Shown: positions 25,077 through 34,270 of the stretch, piece after piece
Numbering within the stretch: position 1 is the stretch's first letter
Layout of the letters: each line of letters begins with the position of its first letter
NCBI GenBank assembly: GCA_015061115.1
Contig: SUXE01000020.1
Span: 1 to 59,921, forward strand
DNA from: Bacteroidales bacterium
Lineage (GTDB): Bacteria > Bacteroidota > Bacteroidia > Bacteroidales > Paludibacteraceae
Length of the DNA stretch: 59,921 bases
Direction: 5' to 3'
Position numbers and translations under genes: made by a program
The notes under the pieces: model-generated
What the model saw: the letters and a program-made list of their open reading frames with translations, nothing else
What the model was told of the DNA's origin: nothing
Database searches by the model: none

Positions 25077-26672
25077 TTACTTATTAACTACGCCTCGAAC
25101 ATTTCGTCCCATTTCTTGGGCAGCCTTGTTAACTTGAACCATACGGATAGAGTTTGAAATTCTTGCATGGTACGATGTCGCATCATATGCAGAAGTACCA
25201 TCATATCCGTAAGTACTTGTCCAATAAGTTGCTGCTGTTCCTTCTGCCTCAACAGTTGCTTTAGCATATCCGCAGAAAGGTAAGAAAATAACATTTTTAT
25301 TCTTTTTGCTTATTCCCACCAAACCTGCGACACCAGAACCACCAAAGTCGGACGCTATTTTCCACTCACATTCTCTCGCCAACTCCAAAAACTCCTCACG
25401 CGTTGGCAAACGCCAATTGTCTCCCCAATTGACAGTAACTGCATCATCTGATGCCACCAATACCGTATCACCTGATGTTTTTGAATATCTTTCTTTAGCT
25501 TTATAATTGCTCATAACATATTTTTCCTTGACCTCAGTCTCTCCCCATGCATAAAAATCTCCATACTCTGTTGGGACTTTCGCACCAACATTATATGTTG
25601 CCCATAAAGTCCCGCTTTCAAGACCCAAATCTACATAATCATAACCAGCAACCTTTCCACTGACCGTCACACTATCAGGAATGTATTCTGGTGCATATTT
25701 TGCATAGATATCCAAATCGGAATGTACTTCAGTAAATGAAGAGTCGCTCCAGCCAACAAAATCATAGCCAGCCAACGATGGTGCGTGAATATTACCTGCA
25801 GATTCCCCATCTTCTACACTCTTGCATAGAATGAGAGAACTGTCTGCTCTATAAAAACTTACTTTATAGAGTTTCTTTTCAACAAGAGGCCCAGATACCG
25901 CACGGACTACCATACCATAGTAGCGACTGTTTGCTGCGTCACTTTTAACTACATCAGTCGTAAATTCCAATGTATATGCAGCATCGCCATATGATTCATA
26001 AACAGTAGACGACCAATAATAGCCTGAAGTGTAGCTCTTCATCTTGTCATAACAATAACCTGTAGTAGGGAAAAAAATTGTGTTGCCATTTATCTTACTA
26101 GTTCCCACATTTCCACTAATACCTGAACCATTAAAATTGTCAGTCCATTTCCAATCACAAGATTCAGTCAATTCTACCTGCTCCTCATGAGTTGGCATTC
26201 TCCATTCTTTTCCCCAAGTCACAGTCACAACATCATCTTCCGCATCCAAAACTTTGTTGCCATCGACCACTCCATAATCACTATAGATACAATACTTTTT
26301 CATCTTATGATAATCACCTTCATCACTCCACTTGTACGTATTCCAATAGTAATAATCTTTGGTCTCAATTTCTCCCCATGCATAATAATCACCTTTCTCT
26401 ATAGGCTTTGTCGCTCCTACATTGTAAGTGGCCCATTTAGCACCACTTTTCAATCCAAGGTCGACGTATGCATAGTTGTCTAGATAACCACTCACCGATA
26501 CTCCATCTACAACAGTATCATTCGGAGCTTCAAAAAAATCAACCGTTTCTACATTATTCACTTCATAAAGTACGGTCTTACCGTCTGTGGTATTCACTCG
26601 CATATATGTCACCGATTCAGCCACAAACACCAGCGACACTGCGGAAACAAAAGAAAATATGATTTTTTTCAT
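25077..26672 (-). CDS. Secreted protein with two Fib_succ_major-type domains and an InlB-like repeat
   Basis: 531 residues. A signal peptide (MKKIIFSFVSAVSLVFVAES) and a short beta module (VTYMRVNTTDGKTVLYEVNN) are followed by two copies of the Fibrobacter-type paralogous domain. Both carry YVDLGLxSGxxWATYNVGA, a YYAWGE or FYAWGE stretch, WGxxWRxPTxEE and xYYWSST or TYWTST. Between them is a Listeria-Bacteroides (InlB B) repeat, VSFYRADSSLILCK through DFVGWSDSSFTE. A surface or exported role is likely; binding partners are unknown. The start at MKKII is chosen for its signal peptide; the frame extends 15 codons further upstream. The short N-terminal module recurs in the divergent gene at 26961. 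Confidence 0.8.
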   Translation of the reverse strand: MKKIIFSFVSAVSLVFVAESVTYMRVNTTDGKTVLYEVNNVETVDFFEAPNDTVVDGVSVSGYLDNYAYVDLGLKSGAKWATYNVGATKPIEKGDYYAWGEIETKDYYYWNTYKWSDEGDYHKMKKYCIYSDYGVVDGNKVLDAEDDVVTVTWGKEWRMPTHEEQVELTESCDWKWTDNFNGSGISGNVGTSKINGNTIFFPTTGYCYDKMKSYTSGYYWSSTVYESYGDAAYTLEFTTDVVKSDAANSRYYGMVVRAVSGPLVEKKLYKVSFYRADSSLILCKSVEDGESAGNIHAPSLAGYDFVGWSDSSFTEVHSDLDIYAKYAPEYIPDSVTVSGKVAGYDYVDLGLESGTLWATYNVGAKVPTEYGDFYAWGETEVKEKYVMSNYKAKERYSKTSGDTVLVASDDAVTVNWGDNWRLPTREEFLELARECEWKIASDFGGSGVAGLVGISKKNKNVIFLPFCGYAKATVEAEGTAATYWTSTYGYDGTSAYDATSYHARISNSIRMVQVNKAAQEMGRNVRGVVNK

Positions 26673-26928
26673 TTTATTATTGATTAAAACAAAACTGTTA
26701 GAATATATCATTTGCAAAAATACAATTTGTTTCCCGACAAAACAAAATCACAATACATTTTATCAAAGGCAAATAAACAAACAAGCAACAAAAGTCTTTT
26801 CTGTGCAACAACTCATGCATAACATCCTTTTCATTACCTAATTTTTAATTTTGATATGCAAATCTTACACTTTTTCCTCCATATAACACTCATTCAACAG
26901 ACAGACATCCAAAATCGCCAAATTTCAC

Positions 26929-26936
26929 TACCTTTG
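26929..26936 (+). promoter_or_regulatory. -7 element of the FGE-domain gene
   Basis: TACCTTTG matches TAnnTTTG and lies 25 bases before the ATG at 26961. Confidence 0.5.
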
Positions 26937-26960
26937 CACTACAAACTAACGCAGACAAAC

Positions 26961-27821
26961 ATGAGAAGAGTATTTTTACAACTAATATGCTTGGCAGTTG
27001 CGGTCAGTGCCGTGGCTCAAAGCAAAATATATGTCCACCAAACGGATGGCACAACTGTGGCTTTCGATATCAGCAGGATAACTGAAATCAATTTCAGCGC
27101 TCCAGAAACGAGAATTTTTATAGTCAACGGGATCTCGTTCAAAATGAAAAAGGTCGACGCAGGGACATTCACTATGGGCATGATAGACGGAGACGAATAT
27201 GGTGAGAGCTTCAATGAAATACAACATGAAGTGACTCTGACCAAAGATTTCTATCTCGCGGAGACGGAATGCACCCAGGAATTGTGGACAGCTGTCATGG
27301 GGACAAACCCAAGCCGATTCAAAGACAAGATGAAACCGGTGGACAACATAGAATGGGAAGACGCAAAGGCCTTCTTAGATAGACTGAATGAAATCACTGG
27401 CGAACAATTCCGTCTGCCTACAGAAGCAGAATGGGAATTTGCAGCCAAGGGTGGCAATAAATCTAATGGCTACCTCTATGCAGGAAGCGATAGCTTGGGC
27501 GACGTAGCATGGAATGCAAAAAATGCTGTATTTGACACAAAAAATCCGGCATATGGCACTCATTCCGTCGGAATGAAACAGCCAAACGAACTTGGATTTT
27601 ATGACATGAGCGGGAACGTATGGGAATGGTGTGAAGACATGTTCAGCAAATATACCGATTCTCCACAAACCGACCCTCTTGTGTCCGACGGATCCTCTCA
27701 CATCTTCAAAGGAGGAGGATGGGATTTTATGCCATATTACTGTCGATCTTCTCACCACTCCCTGCCAGGAAACAGATATTACGATGTAGGATTACGTTTT
27801 TGTTTGACAATTGAAAAATGA
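26961..27821 (+). CDS. Secreted formylglycine-generating-enzyme (SUMF1)-domain protein
   Basis: 286 residues. A signal peptide (MRRVFLQLICLAVAVSAVAQ) and a short module (KIYVHQTDGTTVAFDISR) are followed by an FGE-sulfatase domain: DAGTFTMGMIDGDEYGE, TECTQELWTAVMG, RLPTEAEWEFAAKGG, DMSGNVWEWCED and GGGWDFMPYYCRSS. The canonical fold is present. The two copper-binding Cys typical of true FGE are not obvious, so it may be a structural or C-type-lectin-like member rather than a sulfatase activator. The stop is eight bases before the MscS gene. Confidence 0.85.
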   Translation: MRRVFLQLICLAVAVSAVAQSKIYVHQTDGTTVAFDISRITEINFSAPETRIFIVNGISFKMKKVDAGTFTMGMIDGDEYGESFNEIQHEVTLTKDFYLAETECTQELWTAVMGTNPSRFKDKMKPVDNIEWEDAKAFLDRLNEITGEQFRLPTEAEWEFAAKGGNKSNGYLYAGSDSLGDVAWNAKNAVFDTKNPAYGTHSVGMKQPNELGFYDMSGNVWEWCEDMFSKYTDSPQTDPLVSDGSSHIFKGGGWDFMPYYCRSSHHSLPGNRYYDVGLRFCLTIEK

Positions 27822-27828
27822 TGGGACA

Positions 27829-28881
27829 ATGAATAATTTTTTCGACACGACGGTTTACGGCAACACTTTATGCCAATGGGGTGTCGCTATTCTATATTTG
27901 GTGGGAGCGTTTGCTATTGCCAAAACCGCATATTGGTTCATCAGAAAATTCATGAAAAGGTTGGCGAGCAAGACAAAGACCCGACTCGACGACATCCTTG
28001 TCAACATGTTTGAAGAGCCTTTTGTGTTTGCTATCATGCTGTTTGGCGGCTACCTTGCCATAAGACATCTGACACTGCCTGATGTTATAACTGCGTGGAT
28101 ATCCAAAATATACACCTTCCTGGTCATAATCAACGCCACTTGGTTTATTGCCAGAACTGTCACTTCCCTGATGGACAATTATCTGCGTCCTAAGATGCAG
28201 CAGTCCAACACAATGGACAAACAGGTGTACCCTATCCTATATAAGATGATGGCAACAATCATCTGGGGCATTGGCGTCGTCATGGCTCTCAACAATGCAG
28301 GATACGACATCACCGCTATGATCGCAGGTCTCGGAATCGGAGGTTTGGCTCTTGCTATGGCGGCTCAGGATTCCGTCTCCAATTTCTTCGGTGGATTCAC
28401 TATCTTCACCGACCATCCTTTCAAAGTGGGAGACAAGATCAATATCAATGGATATTCAGGCACCGTCTACGAAATCGGAATGCGTTCCTTCCGTCTTAAA
28501 ACTCTTGAAGGAACTGAAATCGTGATTCCTAACTCCCAAGTGACAAACAGTATCATCGAGAATATATCAAGAGCTCCTGCCAAAAAGATAGTCCTTGAGT
28601 TGGGATTGACATACGACACTCCTCCAGCTAAAATGGAAGAGGCTCAAAAAATCCTGAAAGAGATTGCAAAAGAGAATGTAGACGTGAATGACAACTATGC
28701 CACTTACTTCCTTACTTTCGGCGACTTTTCTCTCGGCATTCGTTTCATCTATTACATCAAAAACGATGCCGACAAACTGCAGGTGCAGAGCGACATGAAC
28801 ATGGAAATCCTACGCAGATTCAATGAGGCTGGTCTGAATTTTGCATTCCCATCACAGACGATTTACAATGTCAATGCGTAA
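27829..28881 (+). CDS. Small-conductance mechanosensitive channel (MscS family)
   Basis: 350 residues. Several N-terminal transmembrane helices are followed by the MscS pore helix and beta domain: AGLGIGGLALAMAAQDSVSN FFGGF, TIFTDHPFKVGDKININGYS, GTVYEIGMRSFRLKTLEGT and VIPNSQVTNSIIENISR. It opens under membrane tension to release solutes during hypo-osmotic shock. The start at MNNFFD is chosen; an in-frame TTG at 27811 would overlap the preceding gene. It closely follows the FGE-domain gene. Confidence 0.93.
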   Translation: MNNFFDTTVYGNTLCQWGVAILYLVGAFAIAKTAYWFIRKFMKRLASKTKTRLDDILVNMFEEPFVFAIMLFGGYLAIRHLTLPDVITAWISKIYTFLVIINATWFIARTVTSLMDNYLRPKMQQSNTMDKQVYPILYKMMATIIWGIGVVMALNNAGYDITAMIAGLGIGGLALAMAAQDSVSNFFGGFTIFTDHPFKVGDKININGYSGTVYEIGMRSFRLKTLEGTEIVIPNSQVTNSIIENISRAPAKKIVLELGLTYDTPPAKMEEAQKILKEIAKENVDVNDNYATYFLTFGDFSLGIRFIYYIKNDADKLQVQSDMNMEILRRFNEAGLNFAFPSQTIYNVNA

Positions 28882-29132
28882 TGCATAATTCATAATGCGT
28901 AATTAGTGGACGACATCCAACTGATGGGATTTCCATCCAAATTAAAAATTAAGAATTATTGCATTGTCTTTCAGACGACTCTACACATACAACGGGCAGG
29001 TTTGAAACCTGCCCCTACGACCAATACTCTAAAAAAAGGAGAAATTCTATTGTTTGTAATTTCTCTTTATGGATATCCCCAAACTGATGGATTTCCCAAC
29101 AATTATGCATTATGAATTACGAATTATGAATT
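28878..29132. repeat. Composite repeats between convergent genes
   Basis: Family B words at both ends (ATAATTCATAATGCGTAATT near 28885 and CAACAATTATGCATTATGAA near 29099, in opposite orientation), plus a GGGCAGGTTTGAAACCTGCCC palindrome (about 28993-29015). The palindrome type is widespread in bacterial genomes. Confidence 0.6.
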
Positions 29133-30095
29133 TTTCTCATCTCTTCTGGCAAACAGGTTTGCCAAGATTGTGCCTGATATAGAATGCCATACACATGAAA
29201 TCGCACATGGCACGATGCTCAACGGGTTTGTAGCCATGAAGAATGTCGACGACAATACTGTTGCCAATCCTGCATTCTGCATTCCTATCTCGATGGAGAC
29301 GGTGCGTTTCTTGGCTGTGGAGAACTTGAACAGTGTGCCGACCAAATAGCCGATGATATATCCAAATGTGTTGTGGCAGAACACCACAGAACAGGTCAAC
29401 AGCAACAACTTAGCTCCACCATTGATAATATGTGGATGCACGGCTGAAATCACACCTCCCACAATACATGCCAATCCCAAAACTGAGAACAACGGCATCG
29501 ACTTCTTCGTCTCCTCAAACTTCTCGTTTCCACCGTAGAAATGGTTGACAGCAAATCCGATTGCGACCGGAAGAATAGTGACATACAATATATTCAGGAA
29601 CATGCTTGGAGCATCCACATCTACTCTCTCCCCTGCCAAAGCCAACACCAAAAATGGAGTGGCGATTGGAGCCAGCAACGTCGAAACGGTTGTCATACCC
29701 ACAGAGAATGCAACGTCGCCTTTACACAGATAACTCATGATATTGGACGAGACTCCTCCAGGACAACATCCCACAAGTATGATTCCGATAGCAAGCTGAT
29801 TGTCCAAACCGAAAACTTTGCAAAGTGAATATGCCAGCAACGGCATGACTGTGAACTGGGCACACGTTCCTATCAGGATATCAACAGGACGGGACAAAAG
29901 GATTTTGAAATCATTCAACGACAACGTCAATCCCATCGTCAACATGATGAATCCAAGAATACAAGTCTGGATATTTCCTCTGACCCAAGAGAATAAATCG
30001 GGATCGATAATTGTGATGATGGCAATCAAAATGATGAATGCCGACGTGTGTTTCGTCATAAAGTTGACGAACGAACTGAATACTTTGCTTTCCAT
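29124..30095 (-). CDS. Bile acid:sodium symporter (BASS/PanS) family transporter
   Basis: 323 residues with about nine to ten membrane helices. Signature segments: GFIMLTMGLTLSLNDFKILL, GIILVGCCPGGVSSNIMSYL, GDVAFSVGMTTVSTLLAPIA, and EIGMQNAGLATVLSSTFF (the second crossover). The family imports organic anions such as pantothenate, pyruvate or bile acids with sodium. The actual substrate is unknown. It is coupled to the acyltransferase gene: the stop and start share a base (TAATG). Confidence 0.9.
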   Translation of the reverse strand: MESKVFSSFVNFMTKHTSAFIILIAIITIIDPDLFSWVRGNIQTCILGFIMLTMGLTLSLNDFKILLSRPVDILIGTCAQFTVMPLLAYSLCKVFGLDNQLAIGIILVGCCPGGVSSNIMSYLCKGDVAFSVGMTTVSTLLAPIATPFLVLALAGERVDVDAPSMFLNILYVTILPVAIGFAVNHFYGGNEKFEETKKSMPLFSVLGLACIVGGVISAVHPHIINGGAKLLLLTCSVVFCHNTFGYIIGYLVGTLFKFSTAKKRTVSIEIGMQNAGLATVLSSTFFMATNPLSIVPCAISCVWHSISGTILANLFARRDEKNS

Positions 30096-31111
30096 TATCT
30101 TATTTTTTTCTCAACACATTGATAAGCCACTATGCTGAACAACGCTATAAAAATCAGACAGACAACCGTCATCAACGGAGCTCCAAGCTCTCCGCCCCAC
30201 AATCTCAGTGCGAAATTGAAACCTACTGCATGAAGGAGGTAGACGGAATAGCTATAATTGCCGACAACCGTAAGCGGACGCAAAGCCGTATTCATACGGT
30301 TGAATCCCACAAACAGGATTGTGCCGACGCAATATGTGAAGAAGTAGCGGTACCATGTCTCCTGATGCTCTGTCGCAAAATTGTAAGCCAACAGAGTGAT
30401 AGGAAGCAGAGCGATTATGAATGTTGCGTAGAGATACCACTGCGTTTTTCTAGAGAAAATTCCGTCGTCGCACATTCTTGTATAATAGCCTAAAAGCGAC
30501 GTGATTGTCAGCAAAGGAAGAGCAACAGGCAGTTTCACATGGGCATAACCACGTGCGGCAGCCATCAGGATCGTGGCAGCTACCACAGCCAAGAACAATC
30601 CTATCACAACTTTCTCATTATCCAATCGTTTCCTGAAGACGGTGAACATCGCGCAAATAAGCAATTCAATAGGCAACGTCCAATAGCATCCAAGAATATC
30701 CTGTTGACGGAAGAACATCTGCAACATAGAGAAGTTTGCGGCAATTGCCTTCCACGAGAAAGTATCCTTCAGAATCTGCGTCGCCTCAAACGAGTAGGAA
30801 CTTGCGAGGAATACGATCGCACAGATGATGGAAAACCAATATGTAGGGTATAGACGTTTGCAGCGTCCCCACCAGAAATCCTTCGGAGACCTCTTTTTCA
30901 CACTCACGACAAAATAGCCACACAAGAAAAAAAATATGCTCACACCGATCTTACCAGCGTCGAGGAAATCCACCGTCATGAAACTGCAAAAGGAGTTTTC
31001 CACTCCATATACCTCCTGAATAGCGAGCCAAAGATGACAGAACACCACCAAAAGTGCTCCAACACCTCTCAACGATTGAGCCCACTCCAATTTTTTCTTT
31101 TCTGCCGCCAT
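30095..31111 (-). CDS. Membrane acyltransferase (family 3)
   Basis: 338 residues with about ten membrane helices. The N-terminal motif WAQSLRGVGALLVVFCHLWLA has the R-x-x-x-x-x-H acyltransferase 3 pattern. Also GKIGVSIFFFLCGYFVVSVK and a WGRCKRLYPTYWF segment. The family acylates carbohydrates or lipids of the envelope. It lies directly upstream of the BASS transporter gene. Confidence 0.9.
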   Translation of the reverse strand: MAAEKKKLEWAQSLRGVGALLVVFCHLWLAIQEVYGVENSFCSFMTVDFLDAGKIGVSIFFFLCGYFVVSVKKRSPKDFWWGRCKRLYPTYWFSIICAIVFLASSYSFEATQILKDTFSWKAIAANFSMLQMFFRQQDILGCYWTLPIELLICAMFTVFRKRLDNEKVVIGLFLAVVAATILMAAARGYAHVKLPVALPLLTITSLLGYYTRMCDDGIFSRKTQWYLYATFIIALLPITLLAYNFATEHQETWYRYFFTYCVGTILFVGFNRMNTALRPLTVVGNYSYSVYLLHAVGFNFALRLWGGELGAPLMTVVCLIFIALFSIVAYQCVEKKIR

Positions 31112-31440
31112 TGTTTTTAATTATTATGCAAAATTAGAAATTATAAATGCCAAATGCTAAGAAGCTGCTTAAATTTAATTAAAAATTTTGGCTGTGTCCT
31201 ATTTAATTAAATAAGCCATTGTATTTGAGGATTGCAAAGGGAGGAATGAACCATACGACAAAAAATCAGTCTGAATAAGTTAAAATCATAAATTTTCAAA
31301 AAAAACTTTATTATTTTATTCTTTTGTTTTATTTTTGCAAGTATTTTAATGCTAGACATCTCTTTTTCTATTGATTTTTGAGTTCTGACGAAGGGAAAGA
31401 TAATTTATTTAGAGAACTCTTTAACAAAAAAAGTACAAAA
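31112..31440. other. AT-rich promoter region before the lipoprotein pair
   Basis: No gene seen. The right part (31297-31440) is duplicated at 31921-32070 and holds the promoter of the first lipoprotein gene. Confidence 0.6.
31330..31338 (+). promoter_or_regulatory. -7 element of lipoprotein copy 1
   Basis: TATTTTTGC, a full TAnnTTTG match, about 102 bases before the ATG, giving a long 5' leader. Confidence 0.5.
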
Positions 31441-31890
31441 ATGAAAAGAAAAAATCATTTAGTCCAAATGCTTACCGCAGCATCAATGAGTGTTATGCTA
31501 TGCGGTTGTCCGGGAATTCAGGATGACCAAGGTCCTCTTACTGTAGCTAAGATGGATCGTGATTATTCGGAGTATGCCTATTATTGGAACTATCCAGAAG
31601 ACAGTGTACATGTTTTAAGAAAAGTAAATGAAGGTGCTATAGAGCCATTGTTAGATTCTTTTTATTTAATCGGTTTTGGAAGTGCAGCCTTTGACAAAAT
31701 CGTATTCACATCTAGACTAGGATGCGAGATTGTTTCAGGAGAATCTATTTTCTTATCTACAGATTCAATCATTGATGATGAACCTTTCAAGGAAATATAT
31801 GAGTACGACGATGATGGCAAGCAGGACAAGAAAAAGCTGAGAAATATCATCAGAAACAAGGAATTCAATAGATTGACAAGAATCAAGTAA
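31441..31890 (+). CDS. Small lipoprotein, copy 1, candidate C10-peptidase inhibitor
   Basis: 149 residues. A signal peptide with lipobox (SVMLCGC, lipidated Cys about residue 22 or 24) is followed by a soluble domain. It ends with EPFKEIYEYDDDGKQDKKKL, RNIIRNKEFNRLTRIK. I do not recognise a named family. The pairing of small secreted proteins with a C10 cysteine peptidase matches B. fragilis, where staphostatin-like inhibitors (Bfi) are encoded beside bfp proteases. The inhibitor role is inferred from this context. The ATG with the signal peptide is preferred over the longer frame at 31378. Confidence 0.7.
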   Translation: MKRKNHLVQMLTAASMSVMLCGCPGIQDDQGPLTVAKMDRDYSEYAYYWNYPEDSVHVLRKVNEGAIEPLLDSFYLIGFGSAAFDKIVFTSRLGCEIVSGESIFLSTDSIIDDEPFKEIYEYDDDGKQDKKKLRNIIRNKEFNRLTRIK

Positions 31891-31959
31891 ATTAACCGTC
31901 ACAAAAACACAATCATTAAAAATTTTCAAAAAAAACTTTATTATTCCATTCTTTTGTTT

Positions 31960-31967
31960 TATTTTGC
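31960..31967 (+). promoter_or_regulatory. Degenerate -7 element of lipoprotein copy 2
   Basis: TATTTTGC: compared with copy 1 one T is missing, so it reads TAnTTTG rather than TAnnTTTG. The otherwise identical leader follows. Confidence 0.4.
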
Positions 31968-32070
31968 AAGGTATTTTAATGCTAGACATCTCTTTTTCTA
32001 TTGATTTTTGAGTTCTATCGAAGGGAAAGATAATTTATTTAGAGAACTCTTTAACAAAAAAAGTACAAAA

Positions 32071-32514
32071 ATGAAAAGAAAAAATCATTTAGTCCAAATG
32101 CTTACCGCAGCATCAATGAGTGTTATGCTATGCGGTTGTCCGGGAATTCAGGATGACCAAGGTCCTCTTACTGTAGCTAAGATGGATCGTGATTATTCTG
32201 AATACGCCTATTACATGAAATGCGACCCAAAGCACAGTTTATCTAAAGTATGTGATTGGTCAATTGAGTACGTTTCTGATTCTTTTTATATAGTCGGTTG
32301 GTCAAGCTCAGCTTGTGAAGAAATCGTATTCACCTCAAGATTAGGTAAAGAGGTAGAGTCAGGAAAAACTTATTTGCAATCTACAGATTCCATCATTGAC
32401 GATGACCCTTTCAAAGAAATCTACGAATACGACGATGATGGCAAGCAGGACAAGAAAAAGCTGAGAAATATCATCAGAAACAAGGAATTCGATAGATTGA
32501 CAAGAATAAAATAA
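32071..32514 (+). CDS. Small lipoprotein, copy 2, candidate C10-peptidase inhibitor
   Basis: 147 residues. The first 44 and last about 35 residues, and their DNA, are nearly identical to copy 1. The central about 65 residues differ strongly (YMKCDPKHSLSKVCDWSIEY versus YWNYPEDSVHVLRKVNEGAI). Lipobox as in copy 1. It ends 12 bases before the C10 peptidase gene, so it is probably co-transcribed with it. It may inhibit the peptidase before or after export. No named family is recognised. Confidence 0.7.
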   Translation: MKRKNHLVQMLTAASMSVMLCGCPGIQDDQGPLTVAKMDRDYSEYAYYMKCDPKHSLSKVCDWSIEYVSDSFYIVGWSSSACEEIVFTSRLGKEVESGKTYLQSTDSIIDDDPFKEIYEYDDDGKQDKKKLRNIIRNKEFDRLTRIK

Positions 32515-32525
32515 ATATAATCACT

Positions 32526-34175
32526 ATGAAATGTAAATTGTTTGTTTTGCTACTTCTTTTAGGAGTGGCAAGGAATGTTATGGCTTACACACCAGGAGAC
32601 ATCCTTCTTATGAAATGCAGGGAAGGATCTACAACTCCAGAAGAAATCAGTTGGGGACAAAGCAGAAATTACCATGATGACTGTCATCCATCTTACAACC
32701 AACATATATCCGATTATGCGTCGGAGGGAGAAGACTGTCACCATCTTGTGGCTGGATGTGCTGCTATAGCTTTCGGCCAGATAATGGCGATGTGGCAGTT
32801 TCCTACAAAATCAAGCTACCGCACTTATAACTGGGACAAAATTCCACCTCGCTTGTTAAATGGAGATTCCGAAGATTGTCCGTTGCTTATCAAGGATGTA
32901 GGTAGGGCCTGCGGCACCCATTACACAGCGGTAGGATTCAACGTAGACGGTTCGTGGACTACACGCCACGATCTAAGGGATGGAATTGAGAAAATGGGAT
33001 ACTATGTATCGACCTGCACAGAAAAAGATTGGCTTAAATACAACACATTAGAAAACTGGTATGACTTGATCACGAATGAAATCGATTGCGGTCGTCCTGT
33101 CATAATGTTTGGTAAGGATGGCAATGTGTTCAATTCCCATTACTTTGTGATTGATGGATATTCTGCCAATGATCCATATTTGTTTCATATCAATCCCGGA
33201 CATAATAATGGAGGTTCATTTATGGATATTAGAAACTATAAATACACTGACGACCGAGAGATTTTCTACGGTATATATCCTAAAGTGGGGAATGCACCGA
33301 AGATTTCATACTCTTTAGAAAGAAAATTCATTATTGCAGATTGTCCTGCTTCTTATTTTGGAACCGTCCAATATAAAGTGGAAAATGCAGATTCTTGGGA
33401 ATGTATTGTTTTTGATAGAGTTGGCACCGTCTTTTGTAGACGAGGAGGTGCAGTGAAAGATGGAATAGCGACAATATGGGACGGATGGGCACCAAGAGCT
33501 TTACCACAAGATGACTATTGGATGGACATCATCTTTAAAAATAGCAATGGGGCCTACGAATCATTTACGACTCACATTTCCTATGTCAGAGATCATAGAG
33601 TTGAACGTATAGAAGCCGAACTGCTGAACAGCGATTATTCTCCAAACTGTCAGGATGGCATCAACGACGCAATTGAAATCAAAACAGACAACGCTAGACG
33701 TTATTCCGCTTCCATTTATAATGCAGGCAACAACATCGCGACATGGTCAGGAAGTGGCACCGTCGACACAAAGAACCGTATCATCAAAATAAAACCATAT
33801 TTGGGAGATGATGGATCCTACCTTTATACATTGAAACTAGATTTGGAAGGTGGCTGCAACTGTAGCTCTTCTACGACTGCTTATTTCACTATTTTCTACG
33901 ACAATTCAAAATGTGGTGAACTAAGTGAATCATCCAATATATTATCGAGCGAAAATATCATTAAAATAATGAATTTTTCTGACTTGTTAGAAATAAGCAG
34001 CATAGAGCCACTTACAAAAATTTCAGTTTATTCGATTTCTGGAATGTGTGTTGCTCAAGAAAATTGCTCTGGATACATTCACAATATTGATATAAGCAAA
34101 ATTCAAAAAAATCTTCTGATTGTTGTTGTGCAAACAGAAAATGGAGTGTATTCAAAAAAGATTTTGATTGAATAA
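32526..34175 (+). CDS. C10 (streptopain-like) cysteine peptidase with sorting-like tail
   Basis: 549 residues. Signal peptide (residues 1-20), then directly the catalytic domain: WGQSRNYHDDCHP, nucleophile in VAGCAAIAFGQIMAMWQFP (Cys78), and NSHYFVIDGY (His205). The usual HxNWGWGG motif reads HINPGHNNGG (221-230), so both tryptophans are lost. An N-terminal propeptide of the SpeB type is absent. Beta-rich domains follow, and the last about 60 residues (ISVYSISGMCVAQENCSGYI onwards) resemble a type IX sorting domain. It is probably exported and cleaves proteins. It lies 12 bases behind two small lipoproteins that may act as its inhibitors in place of the propeptide. Confidence 0.85.
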   Translation: MKCKLFVLLLLLGVARNVMAYTPGDILLMKCREGSTTPEEISWGQSRNYHDDCHPSYNQHISDYASEGEDCHHLVAGCAAIAFGQIMAMWQFPTKSSYRTYNWDKIPPRLLNGDSEDCPLLIKDVGRACGTHYTAVGFNVDGSWTTRHDLRDGIEKMGYYVSTCTEKDWLKYNTLENWYDLITNEIDCGRPVIMFGKDGNVFNSHYFVIDGYSANDPYLFHINPGHNNGGSFMDIRNYKYTDDREIFYGIYPKVGNAPKISYSLERKFIIADCPASYFGTVQYKVENADSWECIVFDRVGTVFCRRGGAVKDGIATIWDGWAPRALPQDDYWMDIIFKNSNGAYESFTTHISYVRDHRVERIEAELLNSDYSPNCQDGINDAIEIKTDNARRYSASIYNAGNNIATWSGSGTVDTKNRIIKIKPYLGDDGSYLYTLKLDLEGGCNCSSSTTAYFTIFYDNSKCGELSESSNILSSENIIKIMNFSDLLEISSIEPLTKISVYSISGMCVAQENCSGYIHNIDISKIQKNLLIVVVQTENGVYSKKILIE

Positions 34176-34221
34176 AAATATATCGACATAAAGGATGCGA
34201 TTCATTTCTTATGTCCACAAA

Positions 34222-34249
34222 AAAGGGCGATGATTTCTCATCGTCCTTT
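34222..34249. terminator. Terminator between C10 peptidase and TonB genes
   Basis: AAAGGGCGATGA pairs with TCATCGTCCTTT around TTTC. Symmetric, so it probably serves both convergent genes. Confidence 0.75.
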
Positions 34250-34270
34250 CACAACCTTAATTATTGATTC

